DNA of 64,000 nucleotides from Pseudoxanthomonas koreensis (GCF_010093225.1 NZ_PDWM01000004.1:1-64000), one strand, 5' to 3'. Counted from the first letter of the stretch, positions 31,713 through 43,277 are shown. The notes: generated by a model not told the origin, from the letters alone. Program-made: numbers and translations.

Positions 31713-32018
31713 CCGCCGCCCACTCCGCCCGCCGGGCCGTTCAGCCACTGCCCCCCTGGGGCCTCGCGGGGGGTGCGGCGGCGGCCTTCAGGCCCGGCTA
31801 CCCGCGGAAACGGCCGCCCGCCGCCGCCGCAGTGCCCGCCCGGGGCGAGTGCCCCGGGCGCCCGCCGGGAGGCCACCTGACCGGCGGCCAACGGCGGGCG
31901 CGGCGCGGCCCGCCGCCGCTGGCAATACGGCGCATTGCCCCCAAATCGGGAGGCCGGTAGGCTGATCGATTGGTCGTCCCCGGCCTCCCCCACAGCCCAC
32001 CAACGGACCCCCTGCCCG
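31713..32018. other. Very G+C-rich gap between rplU promoter and uvrA
   Basis: About 300 bases, distinctly richer in G+C than the flanking genes, with many short self-complementary runs (for example around 31847-31860, GGGGC..GCCCC). No open frame on either strand has a recognisable domain or ribosome site. No LexA box was seen ahead of uvrA. It probably carries the uvrA promoter and leader only. Confidence 0.5.
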
Positions 32019-34939
<2,921 letters not shown>

Positions 34940-34943
<4 letters not shown>

Positions 34944-35362
34944 GCGACACCCCCGCGCAGGCCTCGCCGAAGCAGCTGGCCCGGATCCCGATGAGCGTGC
35001 GCTGGCGCGACATGGACGCGATGGGCCACGTCAACAACGCCAAGTACGTCTCCTACCTTGAGGAGGCGCGCGTGCGCTGGATGCTGGGCGTGCCCGGCGC
35101 GACGATGACCGGCCGCATCGCCCCGGTCGTCGCCGCGACCAACGTCAACTACCGCGCGCCGATCGTGTGGCCGAACGACATCGTGGTGGAACTGTTCGTC
35201 GAGCGGCTGGGCAACAGCAGCGTGACCATCGGCCACCGCATCGTCGACCAGAAGGACGAGAGCGTGCTGTATTCGGACGGGAACGTGGTCGTGGTCTGGA
35301 TGGATACGCAGACCGGCCGGAGTGCGCCACTGCCCGAGGCGATCCGCGCCGCGTCAAGCTGA
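34940..35362 (+). CDS. Acyl-CoA thioesterase, 4-hydroxybenzoyl-CoA thioesterase (hotdog) family
   Basis: A 140-residue hotdog-fold thioesterase that would hydrolyse acyl-CoA. The ATG at 34940 overlaps the uvrA stop (ATGA), so translation is coupled. The active-site motif [27 protein letters not shown] has the catalytic Asp of the D-x-x-G-H-V-N-N pattern. [23 protein letters not shown] and the [14 protein letters not shown] strand complete the fold. The substrate is unknown, and the link to uvrA is probably only positional. Its last nine bases overlap the convergent universal stress gene. Confidence 0.85.
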
Positions 35363-36259
35363 GCGCACCCGCGGATCCGGCACCACCAGCGTGTCCACCG
35401 GCGACTCCTCGAGCACCCTCCGGGCGACGCTGCCGAGCATCACCCCGGACAACGCGCTGCGGCCATGCGTGCCGACCACCGCCAGGTCGACCGGGAACTG
35501 CCCGGCATAGAGCCGCAGCAGCGTCGCCGGATCGCTCCGCTCCACCACCAGGCTGACGCTGCCCGCACCGCTCGCCGGACGGCAGCGTTCGACGAAGGCA
35601 CGACCCTCGGCCATGGCCTCGTCGCGCACGCGGGCGATGGTCTCGTCGCGCGCGGTGTCGAGCAGGCCCACCATCGGCACCTCGAAGCCATGCAGCACGC
35701 TGGTCGCCGCATCCGGGAACAGCGACGTCGCCGCCTGGAACGCGCGTTCGGCCGATGCGGACCAGTCGCTGGCCACCACCATGCGCCGGTACGGCGCATG
35801 CGCGCGGTTGCGCACGACCAGCACCGGCACCGGCGATCGCCGCGCCAACCGGTCCACCGTCGAGCCCAGCACCATCCGGCCCAGCGCCTCGTGGCGCGCC
35901 ACGCCGGTGACGACCAGGCCACAGCCCTCCTCGGCCGCCACCTGCAGCAGGCACTCGGCGGGCTGGCCACGCTCGACCCGCAGCGATACCTGCACGCCCC
36001 GCGCGGAAACATCCTCGAGCAATCGCCGCTCGGCCGCATGCGCCGGGTCCTCGGCGCGGTACCAGCCGGGCGGATCGCGCAACAGCATCGCGCGCTCCTC
36101 CTCGGCCGTATGTTCGACCACCGTGGCCACCACCAGCCGCGCATCCCAGTCGCGCGCCAGGCGGATCGCCCGGTCCAGCGCGCGGTCGCTGCGCGGACCC
36201 AGGTCGCTGGCCAGCAGGATGGCGCGCGGTTTGCCGCCCGTGTCCTCGTTCGTGTTCAT
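35354..36259 (-). CDS. Double-domain universal stress protein (UspA family)
   Basis: A 301-residue protein with two tandem Usp domains. The ATG at 36259 overlaps the ATPase TGA (ATGA), so the pair is translationally coupled. The frame is open upstream, but only this start begins with a Usp fold (AILLASDLGPRSDRALDRA). Domain 1 ends with VVTGVARHEALGRMVLGSTVDRLARRSPVPVLVV, domain 2 with VVGTHGRSALSGVMLGSVARRVLEESPVDTLVV, both with the G-x2-G-x9-G-S/T nucleotide-binding pattern. Coupling to an ion pump suggests the stress protein senses or tunes ion transport; that is inference. Confidence 0.88.
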   Translation of the reverse strand: MNTNEDTGGKPRAILLASDLGPRSDRALDRAIRLARDWDARLVVATVVEHTAEEERAMLLRDPPGWYRAEDPAHAAERRLLEDVSARGVQVSLRVERGQPAECLLQVAAEEGCGLVVTGVARHEALGRMVLGSTVDRLARRSPVPVLVVRNRAHAPYRRMVVASDWSASAERAFQAATSLFPDAATSVLHGFEVPMVGLLDTARDETIARVRDEAMAEGRAFVERCRPASGAGSVSLVVERSDPATLLRLYAGQFPVDLAVVGTHGRSALSGVMLGSVARRVLEESPVDTLVVPDPRVRSA

Positions 36260-39000
36260 TCCCGCCTCCTCCCGTCCAAGCCGCCCCCCAGTTCCTCGAA
36301 CCAGCGCAGCCGGCGCAACAGCGCCTTCTCCGTCTCCAGCACCAGCATAAGCGCCACCCCGACCAGGATCGCCAGCAGCCCGTCCTGCCAGGCCACCGGC
36401 CGCGTGTCGAACAGGCGCTGCATGAACGGCGCATAGGTGAAGGCCAGCTGCGCCAGCACCACCGCGCCGACCGCCCACAGTACCGCCGGCGTGCCGCGCG
36501 CGCCGCGCCAGGTGAAGGAGGTCATGTGCAGGTAGCGCACGCTGAACAGGTAGAAGATCTCCATCACGCAGATGGTGTTCACCACCAGGGTGCGCGCGGT
36601 GGCCACGTCCTGGCCGCGATGCATGGCCCAGGCGAAGACGCCCAGCGCGCCCGCGGTGAACAGCACCGACACCAGCAGGATGCGCCAGAGCATGAATGGC
36701 GATACCAGGGTCGCATCCACGCGCCGCGGTGCACGCCGCATCACCCCCGGCTCGGGCGGCTCGAACGCCAGCACCAGGCCCAGGGTGATGGTCAGGACCA
36801 TGTTGATCCAGAGGATCTGCACCGGCGTCATCGGCAGGGTCAGGCCGAGGAACAGCGCGACCACGATCGCCAGGACCTCGCCGCCATTGGTCGGCAACGT
36901 CCACGCCACCACCTTGCGGATGTTGTCGTAGACCGTACGCCCTTCGTTCACCGCGGCCACGATCGAGGCGAAGTTGTCGTCGGACAGCACGATTTCCGCG
37001 GCCTCCTTGGCCGCCTCGGTGCCCTTGCGTCCCATCGCGATGCCGACGTTTGCCTGCTTCAGCGAGGGCGCGTCGTTGACCCCGTCGCCGGTCATCGCCA
37101 CTACCGCGCCGCGCGACTGCAGCGCGCGCACCACCCGCAGCTTGTGCTCGGGGCTGGCGCGTGCAAAAACGTCGGCCTGCAGTGCCAGGGTCGGCAACTC
37201 GGCGTCGTCGACCGCATCCAGGGCGCGGCCCTCCACCACCATCGGCGCATCGGCAAGCCCCAGCTGGCGCGCGATCGCCGCGGCGGTGGCGGCGTGGTCG
37301 CCGGTGATCATCTTCACCGCGATGCCCGCGTCGCGGCAATCGGCCACCGCGGCCATCGCCTCGTCGCGCGGCGGATCGATGAAGCCGATGACGCCGAGGA
37401 ACAGCAGCCCGGACACGTCGGCCTGGCGCAACGGCGCCGGCGCCTGCGCGAAATGGCGCATGGCGAAGCCGAGCACGCGCTCGCCGCGCGAGGCGGCCGC
37501 GGCGATGGCCGCTTCCCAGAACGCCGGGTCCAGCGGCTCGGCCACGCCGGACGCGCCGAGTTGCCGCGACGACAGCGCCAGCAACTGCTCGGGCGCGCCC
37601 TTGACGTACAGCTCGATGGCCTCGCCCGCGCCCCGGTGCAGGGTGGCCATGTAGCGGTAGCTGGCGTCGAACGGGATCGCGTCCAGGCGCGGGCGGTCGG
37701 ACGCGGCAACCGCCGTCTCGAAGCCCGCCTTCGCCGCCAGCGCCAGCAGCGCGCCTTCCATCGGATCGCCATCCACGCGCCAGTGGCCGCCGCTCTGGCG
37801 CAGCTCGGCGTCGTTGCAGAGCAGCCCGCACAGCAGCAGCCGGCGCATGCCGGCGTCGGGCTCGGTGCCCTGCTGCATGCCCAGCTCGCCCGTGGGGTCG
37901 TAGCCGCCGCCGCTGGCGGTCGCCGCGGCGGTGGCGGTGACGACATGGCGCGCGGTCATCTCGTTGCGGGTCAGGGTGCCGGTCTTGTCCGAACAGATCA
38001 CCGAGGTGGCGCCCAGCGTCTCCACCGCCGGCAGCCGGCGCACGATGGCGTGGCGCGCGGCCATGCGCCGCACGCCGATCGCCAGGGTGATGGTGATCAC
38101 CGCCGGCAGGCCTTCCGGGACCACGCCCACCGCCAGGGCGACCACCACCATCAGCGCGTCCAGCCAGGCGAAACCGCGCGCCAGCACCGCAAACACGAAC
38201 AGTGCCGCGGCGGCGGCGATGGCCAGTGCGGTGAAGCGGCGGCCGAAGCGGTCGATCTGGCGCAGCAGCGGCGTGGCCAGCGCATCGACCGAGCCGATCA
38301 GTGTGTTGATCCGGCCGATCTCGGTGCCCGTGCCTGTAGCCACCACCAGTCCCAGGGCCTGGCCCGCGGCGACCAGGGTGCCCGAATAGGCCATGCCGGT
38401 GCGGTCGCCGAGCGGCGCATCGGCGGCCACGGCGGCGACGCCCTTCTCCGCCGCGACCGATTCGCCGGTCAACGCGGCCTCGTCGAGCAGCAGGCCGCGC
38501 GCCCGCAGCAGGCGCAGGTCGGCCGGCACGCGGTCGCCGGCCTCGAGCAGGACGATGTCGCCGGGCACCAGTCGGGCCACGTCGACCACCCGCCGGGCGT
38601 TCCCGCGCAGCACGCGCGCGGTCGGCGCGAGCATCGCCTGCAGCGCCGCCAGCGCCTGCTCGGCCTTGCCTTCCTGGACGAAGCCGACCACTGCGTTGAC
38701 CAGCACCACGGCGGCGATCACCGCCGCGTCGATGCGATGGCCCAGCAGCGCGGCCACAACGGCGGCGGAGAGCAGGAACAGGATCAGCGCGTTGTTGAAC
38801 TGCCCGAGGAAGCGCCGCAGCGGCGAACGCACCGGCGGCGGCGGCAACGCATTGGGGCCGAAGACGGCGAGGCGGTTGCCGGCATCGGCATCGGACAACC
38901 CTTCCGGCGTGGACTGCAGCCGGTCCAGGGCCGAGTCGGCCGGGAGCGCATGCCAGGCGGTCGCCGCGTCGACCGGCGACGGTGGGGGCGCGACGGACAT
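36256..39000 (-). CDS. P-type cation-transporting ATPase (P2 type, CtpF/PacL-like)
   Basis: A 914-residue inner-membrane pump. Domains in order: an N-terminal cation-ATPase domain (ATAWHALPADSALDRLQST), the actuator loop with LTGES, phosphorylation motif SDKTGTLTRNE, nucleotide-binding KGAPE and the hinge TGDGVNDAPSLKQANVG, then six C-terminal helices. Transport-site helices are VGVVPEGLPAVITITLAIG (M4) and TLPTNGGEVLAIVVAL (M5, Asn and Glu kept). M6 reads WINMVLTITLGLVLAFEPPEPG and lacks the Asp typical of SERCA, so the ion (Ca2+ or other) is not certain. It overlaps the universal stress gene by four bases. Confidence 0.9.
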   Translation of the reverse strand: MSVAPPPSPVDAATAWHALPADSALDRLQSTPEGLSDADAGNRLAVFGPNALPPPPVRSPLRRFLGQFNNALILFLLSAAVVAALLGHRIDAAVIAAVVLVNAVVGFVQEGKAEQALAALQAMLAPTARVLRGNARRVVDVARLVPGDIVLLEAGDRVPADLRLLRARGLLLDEAALTGESVAAEKGVAAVAADAPLGDRTGMAYSGTLVAAGQALGLVVATGTGTEIGRINTLIGSVDALATPLLRQIDRFGRRFTALAIAAAAALFVFAVLARGFAWLDALMVVVALAVGVVPEGLPAVITITLAIGVRRMAARHAIVRRLPAVETLGATSVICSDKTGTLTRNEMTARHVVTATAAATASGGGYDPTGELGMQQGTEPDAGMRRLLLCGLLCNDAELRQSGGHWRVDGDPMEGALLALAAKAGFETAVAASDRPRLDAIPFDASYRYMATLHRGAGEAIELYVKGAPEQLLALSSRQLGASGVAEPLDPAFWEAAIAAAASRGERVLGFAMRHFAQAPAPLRQADVSGLLFLGVIGFIDPPRDEAMAAVADCRDAGIAVKMITGDHAATAAAIARQLGLADAPMVVEGRALDAVDDAELPTLALQADVFARASPEHKLRVVRALQSRGAVVAMTGDGVNDAPSLKQANVGIAMGRKGTEAAKEAAEIVLSDDNFASIVAAVNEGRTVYDNIRKVVAWTLPTNGGEVLAIVVALFLGLTLPMTPVQILWINMVLTITLGLVLAFEPPEPGVMRRAPRRVDATLVSPFMLWRILLVSVLFTAGALGVFAWAMHRGQDVATARTLVVNTICVMEIFYLFSVRYLHMTSFTWRGARGTPAVLWAVGAVVLAQLAFTYAPFMQRLFDTRPVAWQDGLLAILVGVALMLVLETEKALLRRLRWFEELGGGLDGRRRE

Positions 39001-39113
39001 GGGGCGGGCAACTCCTCGCGGCGTCGTTGCCCGGCAACCATACCGTCAAAGGGCGGCGGCTGGCTTGCGCTGGATCAAGAGGCTCGAGCTGCGCGCCATT
39101 GCGTGGCAGGGGG

Positions 39114-39202
39114 AGCAAGCCCGGCTCGATGTTGCGTTGGGGACCCTTGCGTGGGCAGCCGGGCAAGCCCGGCTCTACGTAAAGCGGGGGCTTGCCCCGC
39201 TG
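39114..39202. repeat. Cluster of REP/SMAG-like units between the ATPase and the copper chaperone
   Basis: A partial unit (GCAAGCCCGGCTC at about 39115), an inverted full unit AGCCGGGC-AA-GCCCGGCT plus CTAC (39157-39178, that is GTAG on the minus strand), and a third stem AAGCGGGGG-CTTG-CCCCGCT (39183-39202). They fill most of the 210-base gap. Confidence 0.7.
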
Positions 39203-39210
39203 CGCCTCCG

Positions 39211-39708
39211 TTACTCGCCGCCGGTCCGCTGCGGAGCCTGCCCGGCGACCACCAGGATGGCATCGACCTCGTGTCCACCCTCCAGCACCAGCACCAGTGG
39301 CACGCGTTCGCCATTGGCGAGCGCGGCATCGGGCTGCATCAGCATCAGGTGCAGGCCGCCGGGCTGCAGCAGTGCCTCGCCCGCGGGCGCGACCACCAGC
39401 CGCTCCAGTTCGCGCATGCGGCTGACGCCGTCGACCACACGCGTCTCGTGCAGCGACACCTCGCCGAAGCGCGCGCTGCGCGCCGCCACCACCACCTGGA
39501 CTTCGCTGCAGCGGTTGGCGATGCGACCGAAGCCGGCGAGCATGGGACGCGGCGCCGGCGGCAGGCGGATCCAGCCATCCTCGACGGACAGGCAGGCCGC
39601 GGCTTTCGCGGCAGGCGGCGCCACCGGGCCGGCGGCGGTCGCGCGCGGCGCCGGCAGGAGCACGGCGGCCAGCAGCACGGAAACGGAGAAGATCGGAAGC
39701 GTGCGCAT
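39211..39708 (-). CDS. Periplasmic copper chaperone PCu(A)C family
   Basis: A 165-residue exported protein of the PCu(A)C (DUF461) family, which carries Cu(I) in the periplasm, typically towards cytochrome oxidase. A signal peptide (about 1-25, ATA-A) precedes a cupredoxin-like domain. The copper motif H-x10-M-x21-H-x-M is recognisable: HETRVVDGVSRM and later GLHLMLM. GWIRLPPAPRPMLAGFGRI is the usual opening strand. It stands alone between REP units and a divergent crotonase gene. Another metal-binding locus lies at 53073, but no direct link is visible. Confidence 0.85.
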   Translation of the reverse strand: MRTLPIFSVSVLLAAVLLPAPRATAAGPVAPPAAKAAACLSVEDGWIRLPPAPRPMLAGFGRIANRCSEVQVVVAARSARFGEVSLHETRVVDGVSRMRELERLVVAPAGEALLQPGGLHLMLMQPDAALANGERVPLVLVLEGGHEVDAILVVAGQAPQRTGGE

Positions 39709-39752
39709 GCGCCTATGATACCGGCACGCCCGATCGCCCGGATGGACCGTCC

Positions 39753-40529
39753 ATGACCAGCCACGTGCAGACCTTCGACCACGGCCGCATCCGCGAACTG
39801 CGGCTGGCGCGGCCGCCGGTCAACGCACTGGATCCTGCGCTGTGCCGCGCGCTGATCGCCGCGCTGGACGCGGCCGTGGCCGGCGATGCCGATGCGGTGG
39901 TGCTGTCGGGCTCGCCGGGGATCTTTTCCGCCGGCCTGGACGTGCCGCACCTGATGTCGCTGGGCGAGGACCGGCACGCGCTACGCGCGGCGTGGGGCAC
40001 GTTCTTCGGCGCGGCGCGCGCGCTGGCCGGGCTGCGCATCCCGGTGGTGGCCGCTATCACCGGCCACGCCCCGGCCGGCGGCTGCGTGCTGTCGCTGTGC
40101 TGCGACTACCGGGTGATGGCGCGCTCGCAGGATCCGCAGAAGCCCTATGCGATCGGCATGAACGAGACCCAGGTCGGCCTGGCCGTGCCGGACGGCGCGC
40201 AGCAGCTGATGCGGCGCGTGGTCGGCCGCCACCGCGCCGAGCGGCTGCTGGTCGCCGGCAGCATGGTCCCGGCCGAGGAGGCGCTGCGGATCGGCCTGGT
40301 CGACGAACTGGCCGAAATCGAGCACGTGCTGCCGCGCGCGATCGCCTGGCTGGAAAGCCTGCTGCGGCTGCCGCGCTCGCCGATGCTGCAGACCCGCGCG
40401 CTGGCCCGCGCCGACCTGGTCCAGGCGCTGGACCCGGAGCACCTGCACCTGGACCGCTTCGCCGACGACTGGTACGACCCGGACACGCAGGCCGGCCTGC
40501 GCGCGCTGCTGGCCAGGCTGGGCAAGTAG
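39753..40529 (+). CDS. Enoyl-CoA hydratase/isomerase family (crotonase)
   Basis: A 258-residue crotonase-fold protein. The oxyanion-hole segments are SGIFSAGLDVPHLM and ITGHAPAGGCVLSLCCDYRVM. The catalytic Glu of the second motif in hydratases is not obvious: the region reads NETQVGLAVPDG. This may make it an isomerase or another CoA-dependent enzyme. The ATG at 39753 has no close neighbour on its strand. The stop TAG is part of a GTAG repeat head. Confidence 0.75.
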   Translation: MTSHVQTFDHGRIRELRLARPPVNALDPALCRALIAALDAAVAGDADAVVLSGSPGIFSAGLDVPHLMSLGEDRHALRAAWGTFFGAARALAGLRIPVVAAITGHAPAGGCVLSLCCDYRVMARSQDPQKPYAIGMNETQVGLAVPDGAQQLMRRVVGRHRAERLLVAGSMVPAEEALRIGLVDELAEIEHVLPRAIAWLESLLRLPRSPMLQTRALARADLVQALDPEHLHLDRFADDWYDPDTQAGLRALLARLGK

Positions 40530-40551
40530 AGCGGGGCTTGCCCCGCTCTAC
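40526..40551 (+). repeat. Complete GTAG-headed palindrome at the crotonase stop
   Basis: GTAGAGCGGGGC-TT-GCCCCGCTCTAC is a perfect 26-base palindrome with both ends GTAG/CTAC. The left GTAG supplies the crotonase TAG stop. It may also serve as a weak terminator. Confidence 0.8.
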
Positions 40552-40591
40552 GGAAGCGGCGGCGTCGGGTGGGGCGTTATGTCCGCAGGGA

Positions 40592-41458
40592 TTATGCGGC
40601 GCCGGTGGCCACCGGCCGCGACGGATCCGAGATCCAGCCGCTCCAGGAGCCGGCATACACCTTCGCGCCGGGCAGGCCGGCGTGTTCCATCGCCAGCAGC
40701 AGGTGGCAGGCGGTGACGCCCGAGCCGCACATCAGCACCGTGTCCTGTGGCACGCGGCCATGCAGCAGCGGCTGCAGTTCGCCGCGCAGTTCCTCCGCCG
40801 GGCGGAAGCGGCCCTCGCGCAGGTTCAGCGCGAACGGACGGTTGAGCGCACCGGGCACGTGTCCCGCGACCGGATCGATCGGCTCCACTTCGCCGCGGTA
40901 GCGTTCGGCTCCGCGCGCGTCGAGCAGCCAGCCTGGCGCTTGGCCGAGACGCGCGGCGACGTCGGCCGCATCGGCGATCCGCGAACGGTCGAAGCCCGAG
41001 GACGGCCAGGCCGGCAGCGGCACGGGCGACGCGGCCTCCGCCGTTTCCGGCAGGCCTGCCGTGCGCCACGCGGCGAGCCCACCATCGAGCACCGCGACGC
41101 GCTGGTGACCGAGCAGCTTCAACAGCCACCATGCGCGCGCGGCGGCCATGCTGCCGTCGCCGGCGTCGTACACCACCACCTGGTGCGCCGGGCCGATGCC
41201 CCACTCGCCGACGCGATGGGCGAACGCCGCGGCATCGGGCAGCGGATGCCGGCCCTGGCCCCGGGCCGCGTGGTCGGACAGGTCACGGTCCAGGTCGGCG
41301 TGCACCGCGCCGGGCAGGTGCGAGGCCGCATGCGCGGCGCGGCCGGCGGACGGGTCGCCGAGCACGGCGCGTGCGTCGAGCAGGCGCAGGGCCGGCTCGC
41401 CCAGCGCCGCGGCCAGGTCTTCCACGGAAACCAGGGGGGTCCAGCTGCCGATGCTCAT
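40592..41458 (-). CDS. Sulfurtransferase, two rhodanese domains (SseA-like)
   Basis: A 288-residue thiosulfate or 3-mercaptopyruvate sulfurtransferase. The ATG at 41458 overlaps the upstream NUDIX stop (ATGA). The N-terminal rhodanese domain (LLDARAVLGDP, HLPGAVHADLDRD, VVVYDAGDGSMAAARAWW) is inactive, with Asp in place of Cys. The C-terminal domain has GHVPGALNRPF and the active loop MCGSGVTACHLLLAM. CGSGVT is the loop of mercaptopyruvate sulfurtransferases rather than of thiosulfate-preferring rhodanese. Translation is coupled with the NUDIX gene. Confidence 0.9.
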   Translation of the reverse strand: MSIGSWTPLVSVEDLAAALGEPALRLLDARAVLGDPSAGRAAHAASHLPGAVHADLDRDLSDHAARGQGRHPLPDAAAFAHRVGEWGIGPAHQVVVYDAGDGSMAAARAWWLLKLLGHQRVAVLDGGLAAWRTAGLPETAEAASPVPLPAWPSSGFDRSRIADAADVAARLGQAPGWLLDARGAERYRGEVEPIDPVAGHVPGALNRPFALNLREGRFRPAEELRGELQPLLHGRVPQDTVLMCGSGVTACHLLLAMEHAGLPGAKVYAGSWSGWISDPSRPVATGAA

Positions 41459-42303
41459 GCGCCCTCCTCGAGCCTGCGCCGAAGGTTGTACAGGATCGCC
41501 GCGGTCGCGCCCCAGATGCGCTGCCCCGGCCAGTCGTATTCGAGCACGCTGCGCGGGCGGCCGCGGAATTCCATCTCGACCTTGCGCAGGTGTGCGGCCG
41601 ACATCAGGTACTCGAACGGTACTTCGAAGACCTCGGCCACCTCGCCCGGATGCGGCTGCGGCACGTAGTCCGGATCGATCGCCGCCACCACTGGGGTGAC
41701 GCGGAAGCCACTGACGGTGAGGAACGGATCGAGGTAACCCAGCGGCGCCACCTGGCGTTCGCCCAGCGCGATCTCCTCGTGGCTCTCGCGCAACGCGGCG
41801 CCGAGCACGCCGGCGTCGTCGGCCTCCACCCGGCCGCCGGGGAAGCTGACCTGCCCGCCATGGTGGCGCAGCGCGTCGGTGCGGCGGGTCAGCAGCACCT
41901 GGGTGCCGGTGCCAGCGCGCGGCACCAGCCCGACCAGCACCGCGGCCTCGGCCAGGCGTGCGGTCGCCGGCAGCAGGTCGTCCAGTTCGGAACGGTTCCA
42001 GCCTTCGCCGGCCGGTGGTTGGCGCAACGGATAGAGCACGCCGCGCAGGCGCTCGCGCTCGCCCAGCCGTTCGAGGAAGGCGAAGCGCTCGCGCCCGCGT
42101 TTGGCCAGCACGCCCTCCATCATCTGCCTGCGCCCGTCTTCGCCCAGCCCCGCCCAGCCGGCGATCTCCGCGCGCGTGCGCAGGCAGCCCGTGCACAGGC
42201 CATCTCCGGGCTCGATCCGGCACACGCGGATGCACGGGCTCGACGCGGCGCCGGTGGCAGCATCGATGGCGGCATAAGCGGACGGGAAGCGGAGCGGCAG
42301 CAC
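41455..42303 (-). CDS. DUF1289-NUDIX fusion, CoA pyrophosphatase-like
   Basis: A 282-residue two-domain protein. Residues about 20-65 are a DUF1289 domain with its four cysteines (SPCIRVCRIEPGDGLCTGCLRTRAEIAGWAGL), a small putative metal-binding module. Residues about 110-275 form a NUDIX hydrolase of the CoA pyrophosphatase (NudL/YeaB) type: SFPGGRVEADDAGVLGAALRESHEEI holds the Nudix Glu residues, and DPFLTVSGFRVTPVVAAI is family-specific. It would split CoA to phosphopantetheine and 3',5'-ADP. The start is GTG at 42303; no ribosome site is convincing. In other genera the two domains are often separate neighbouring genes. Confidence 0.85.
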   Translation of the reverse strand: MLPLRFPSAYAAIDAATGAASSPCIRVCRIEPGDGLCTGCLRTRAEIAGWAGLGEDGRRQMMEGVLAKRGRERFAFLERLGERERLRGVLYPLRQPPAGEGWNRSELDDLLPATARLAEAAVLVGLVPRAGTGTQVLLTRRTDALRHHGGQVSFPGGRVEADDAGVLGAALRESHEEIALGERQVAPLGYLDPFLTVSGFRVTPVVAAIDPDYVPQPHPGEVAEVFEVPFEYLMSAAHLRKVEMEFRGRPRSVLEYDWPGQRIWGATAAILYNLRRRLEEGA

Positions 42304-42356
42304 GATGGTTCAGGCATGGGATGGAGCGTAGCGCGATGTGCGCGCCGCAGAAACGC

Positions 42357-42381
42357 CTGCGCCGGCACGAGGCCGGCGCAG
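42357..42381 (-). terminator. Terminator after the FKBP gene
   Basis: CTGCGCCGGC-ACGAG-GCCGGCGCAG, 24 bases past the FKBP stop on the minus strand, followed by GCGTTTCT. Confidence 0.65.
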
Positions 42382-42404
42382 CAGCGGAAAACTGGCGGGG
42401 ACGG

Positions 42405-43106
42405 TTACTTGACCGAGGCCAGCTTGATCTCGAACCCCACCGCCACGTTCGGCGGGAAACCGGTGCGCGGGTCGGCGCCGTAGGCCTTCTCCGACGGCAG
42501 CGCCACTTCCCACTTCGAGCCGGCCGGCATCTGCAGCAGCACTTCGCGCATGGCGGCCATCTCGACTTCGCTGAGCTTGATCGAGGGGATCTGCTGGGCC
42601 GGGCGCGCCTGCTCCGGACGCTGGCCGAACGGGAACGGGCCGGCGACTTCCAGCGCGACGGTGCTGGCCTGGGTCGGCTTGGCGCCCTTGCCGGCCTCGA
42701 TCACGCGGTACTGCACGCCGCTGGGCAGGGTCTGCACGCCGGCCTTGGCCTTGTTCTGCGCCAGGAACTGGTCGGACTTGGCCTTGTTCTCGGCGGCGAC
42801 CTTGTCGAACTGGGCCTTGGCCTGCTGGGCACGGGCCTGCTCGCGCTTCTGGAAGGCTTCCAGCGCCGGCTTCAGCTGCTCGGCGGTGAGCGCCGGCTGC
42901 TTCTTGGCCATCGCGTCCTGCAGGCCCTTGACGACGGAGTTGACGTCGACCTGTTCGCCACGCTCGGCCAGCTCGGCCAGGTTGTTGCCGTAGTCATAGC
43001 CGAAGTAGTAGCTCAGCTTGCCCTTCTCGGACGTGACGTCCTGGGCGAAAGCGTTGCCGGCCAGTGCCAGGGCGGCGACGGCGACGGCGATCGGGCGAAA
43101 CTTCAT
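42405..43106 (-). CDS. Exported FKBP-type peptidyl-prolyl isomerase (Mip/FkpA-like), divergent catalytic domain
   Basis: A 233-residue periplasmic protein. A signal peptide (MKFRPIAVAVAALALAGNAFA) is followed by the N-terminal helical dimerisation domain of FkpA/Mip (KLSYYFGYDYGNNLA, VVKGLQDAMAKKQPALTAEQL, a long Gln/Ala/Lys helix). The C-terminal FKBP domain begins at LPSGVQYRVIEAGKG but lacks the VHYxGxLxDGxxFDSS active-site stretch; instead it reads VALEVAGPFPFGQRPEQARP. The late SEKAYG and PPNVAVGFEIKL elements remain. It may act as a chaperone with little isomerase activity; that is inference. Confidence 0.8.
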   Translation of the reverse strand: MKFRPIAVAVAALALAGNAFAQDVTSEKGKLSYYFGYDYGNNLAELAERGEQVDVNSVVKGLQDAMAKKQPALTAEQLKPALEAFQKREQARAQQAKAQFDKVAAENKAKSDQFLAQNKAKAGVQTLPSGVQYRVIEAGKGAKPTQASTVALEVAGPFPFGQRPEQARPAQQIPSIKLSEVEMAAMREVLLQMPAGSKWEVALPSEKAYGADPRTGFPPNVAVGFEIKLASVK

Positions 43107-43277
43107 CTGGGTCGTTCTCCGGGAAGGTGGTGGCGCCGGGCGGGAGTTCCGGCCGTAGCGGACGCGCTAGGATAGCCGCCGCACCGGCGGCCCGCCAGCG
43201 CGGATCGGGGGCTCTGACTGGCCTTCAGGGCCGGAAGTTCCCGCCGCCGCCTTCACATTCCCGACCAGGAGCCCGAC

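Noticed and set aside
31935-32018. Upstream start for uvrA at 31935
   Set aside because: The extra 28 residues (Pro/Ser-rich) are not part of UvrA and fall in non-coding leader; [17 protein letters not shown] is the conserved beginning.
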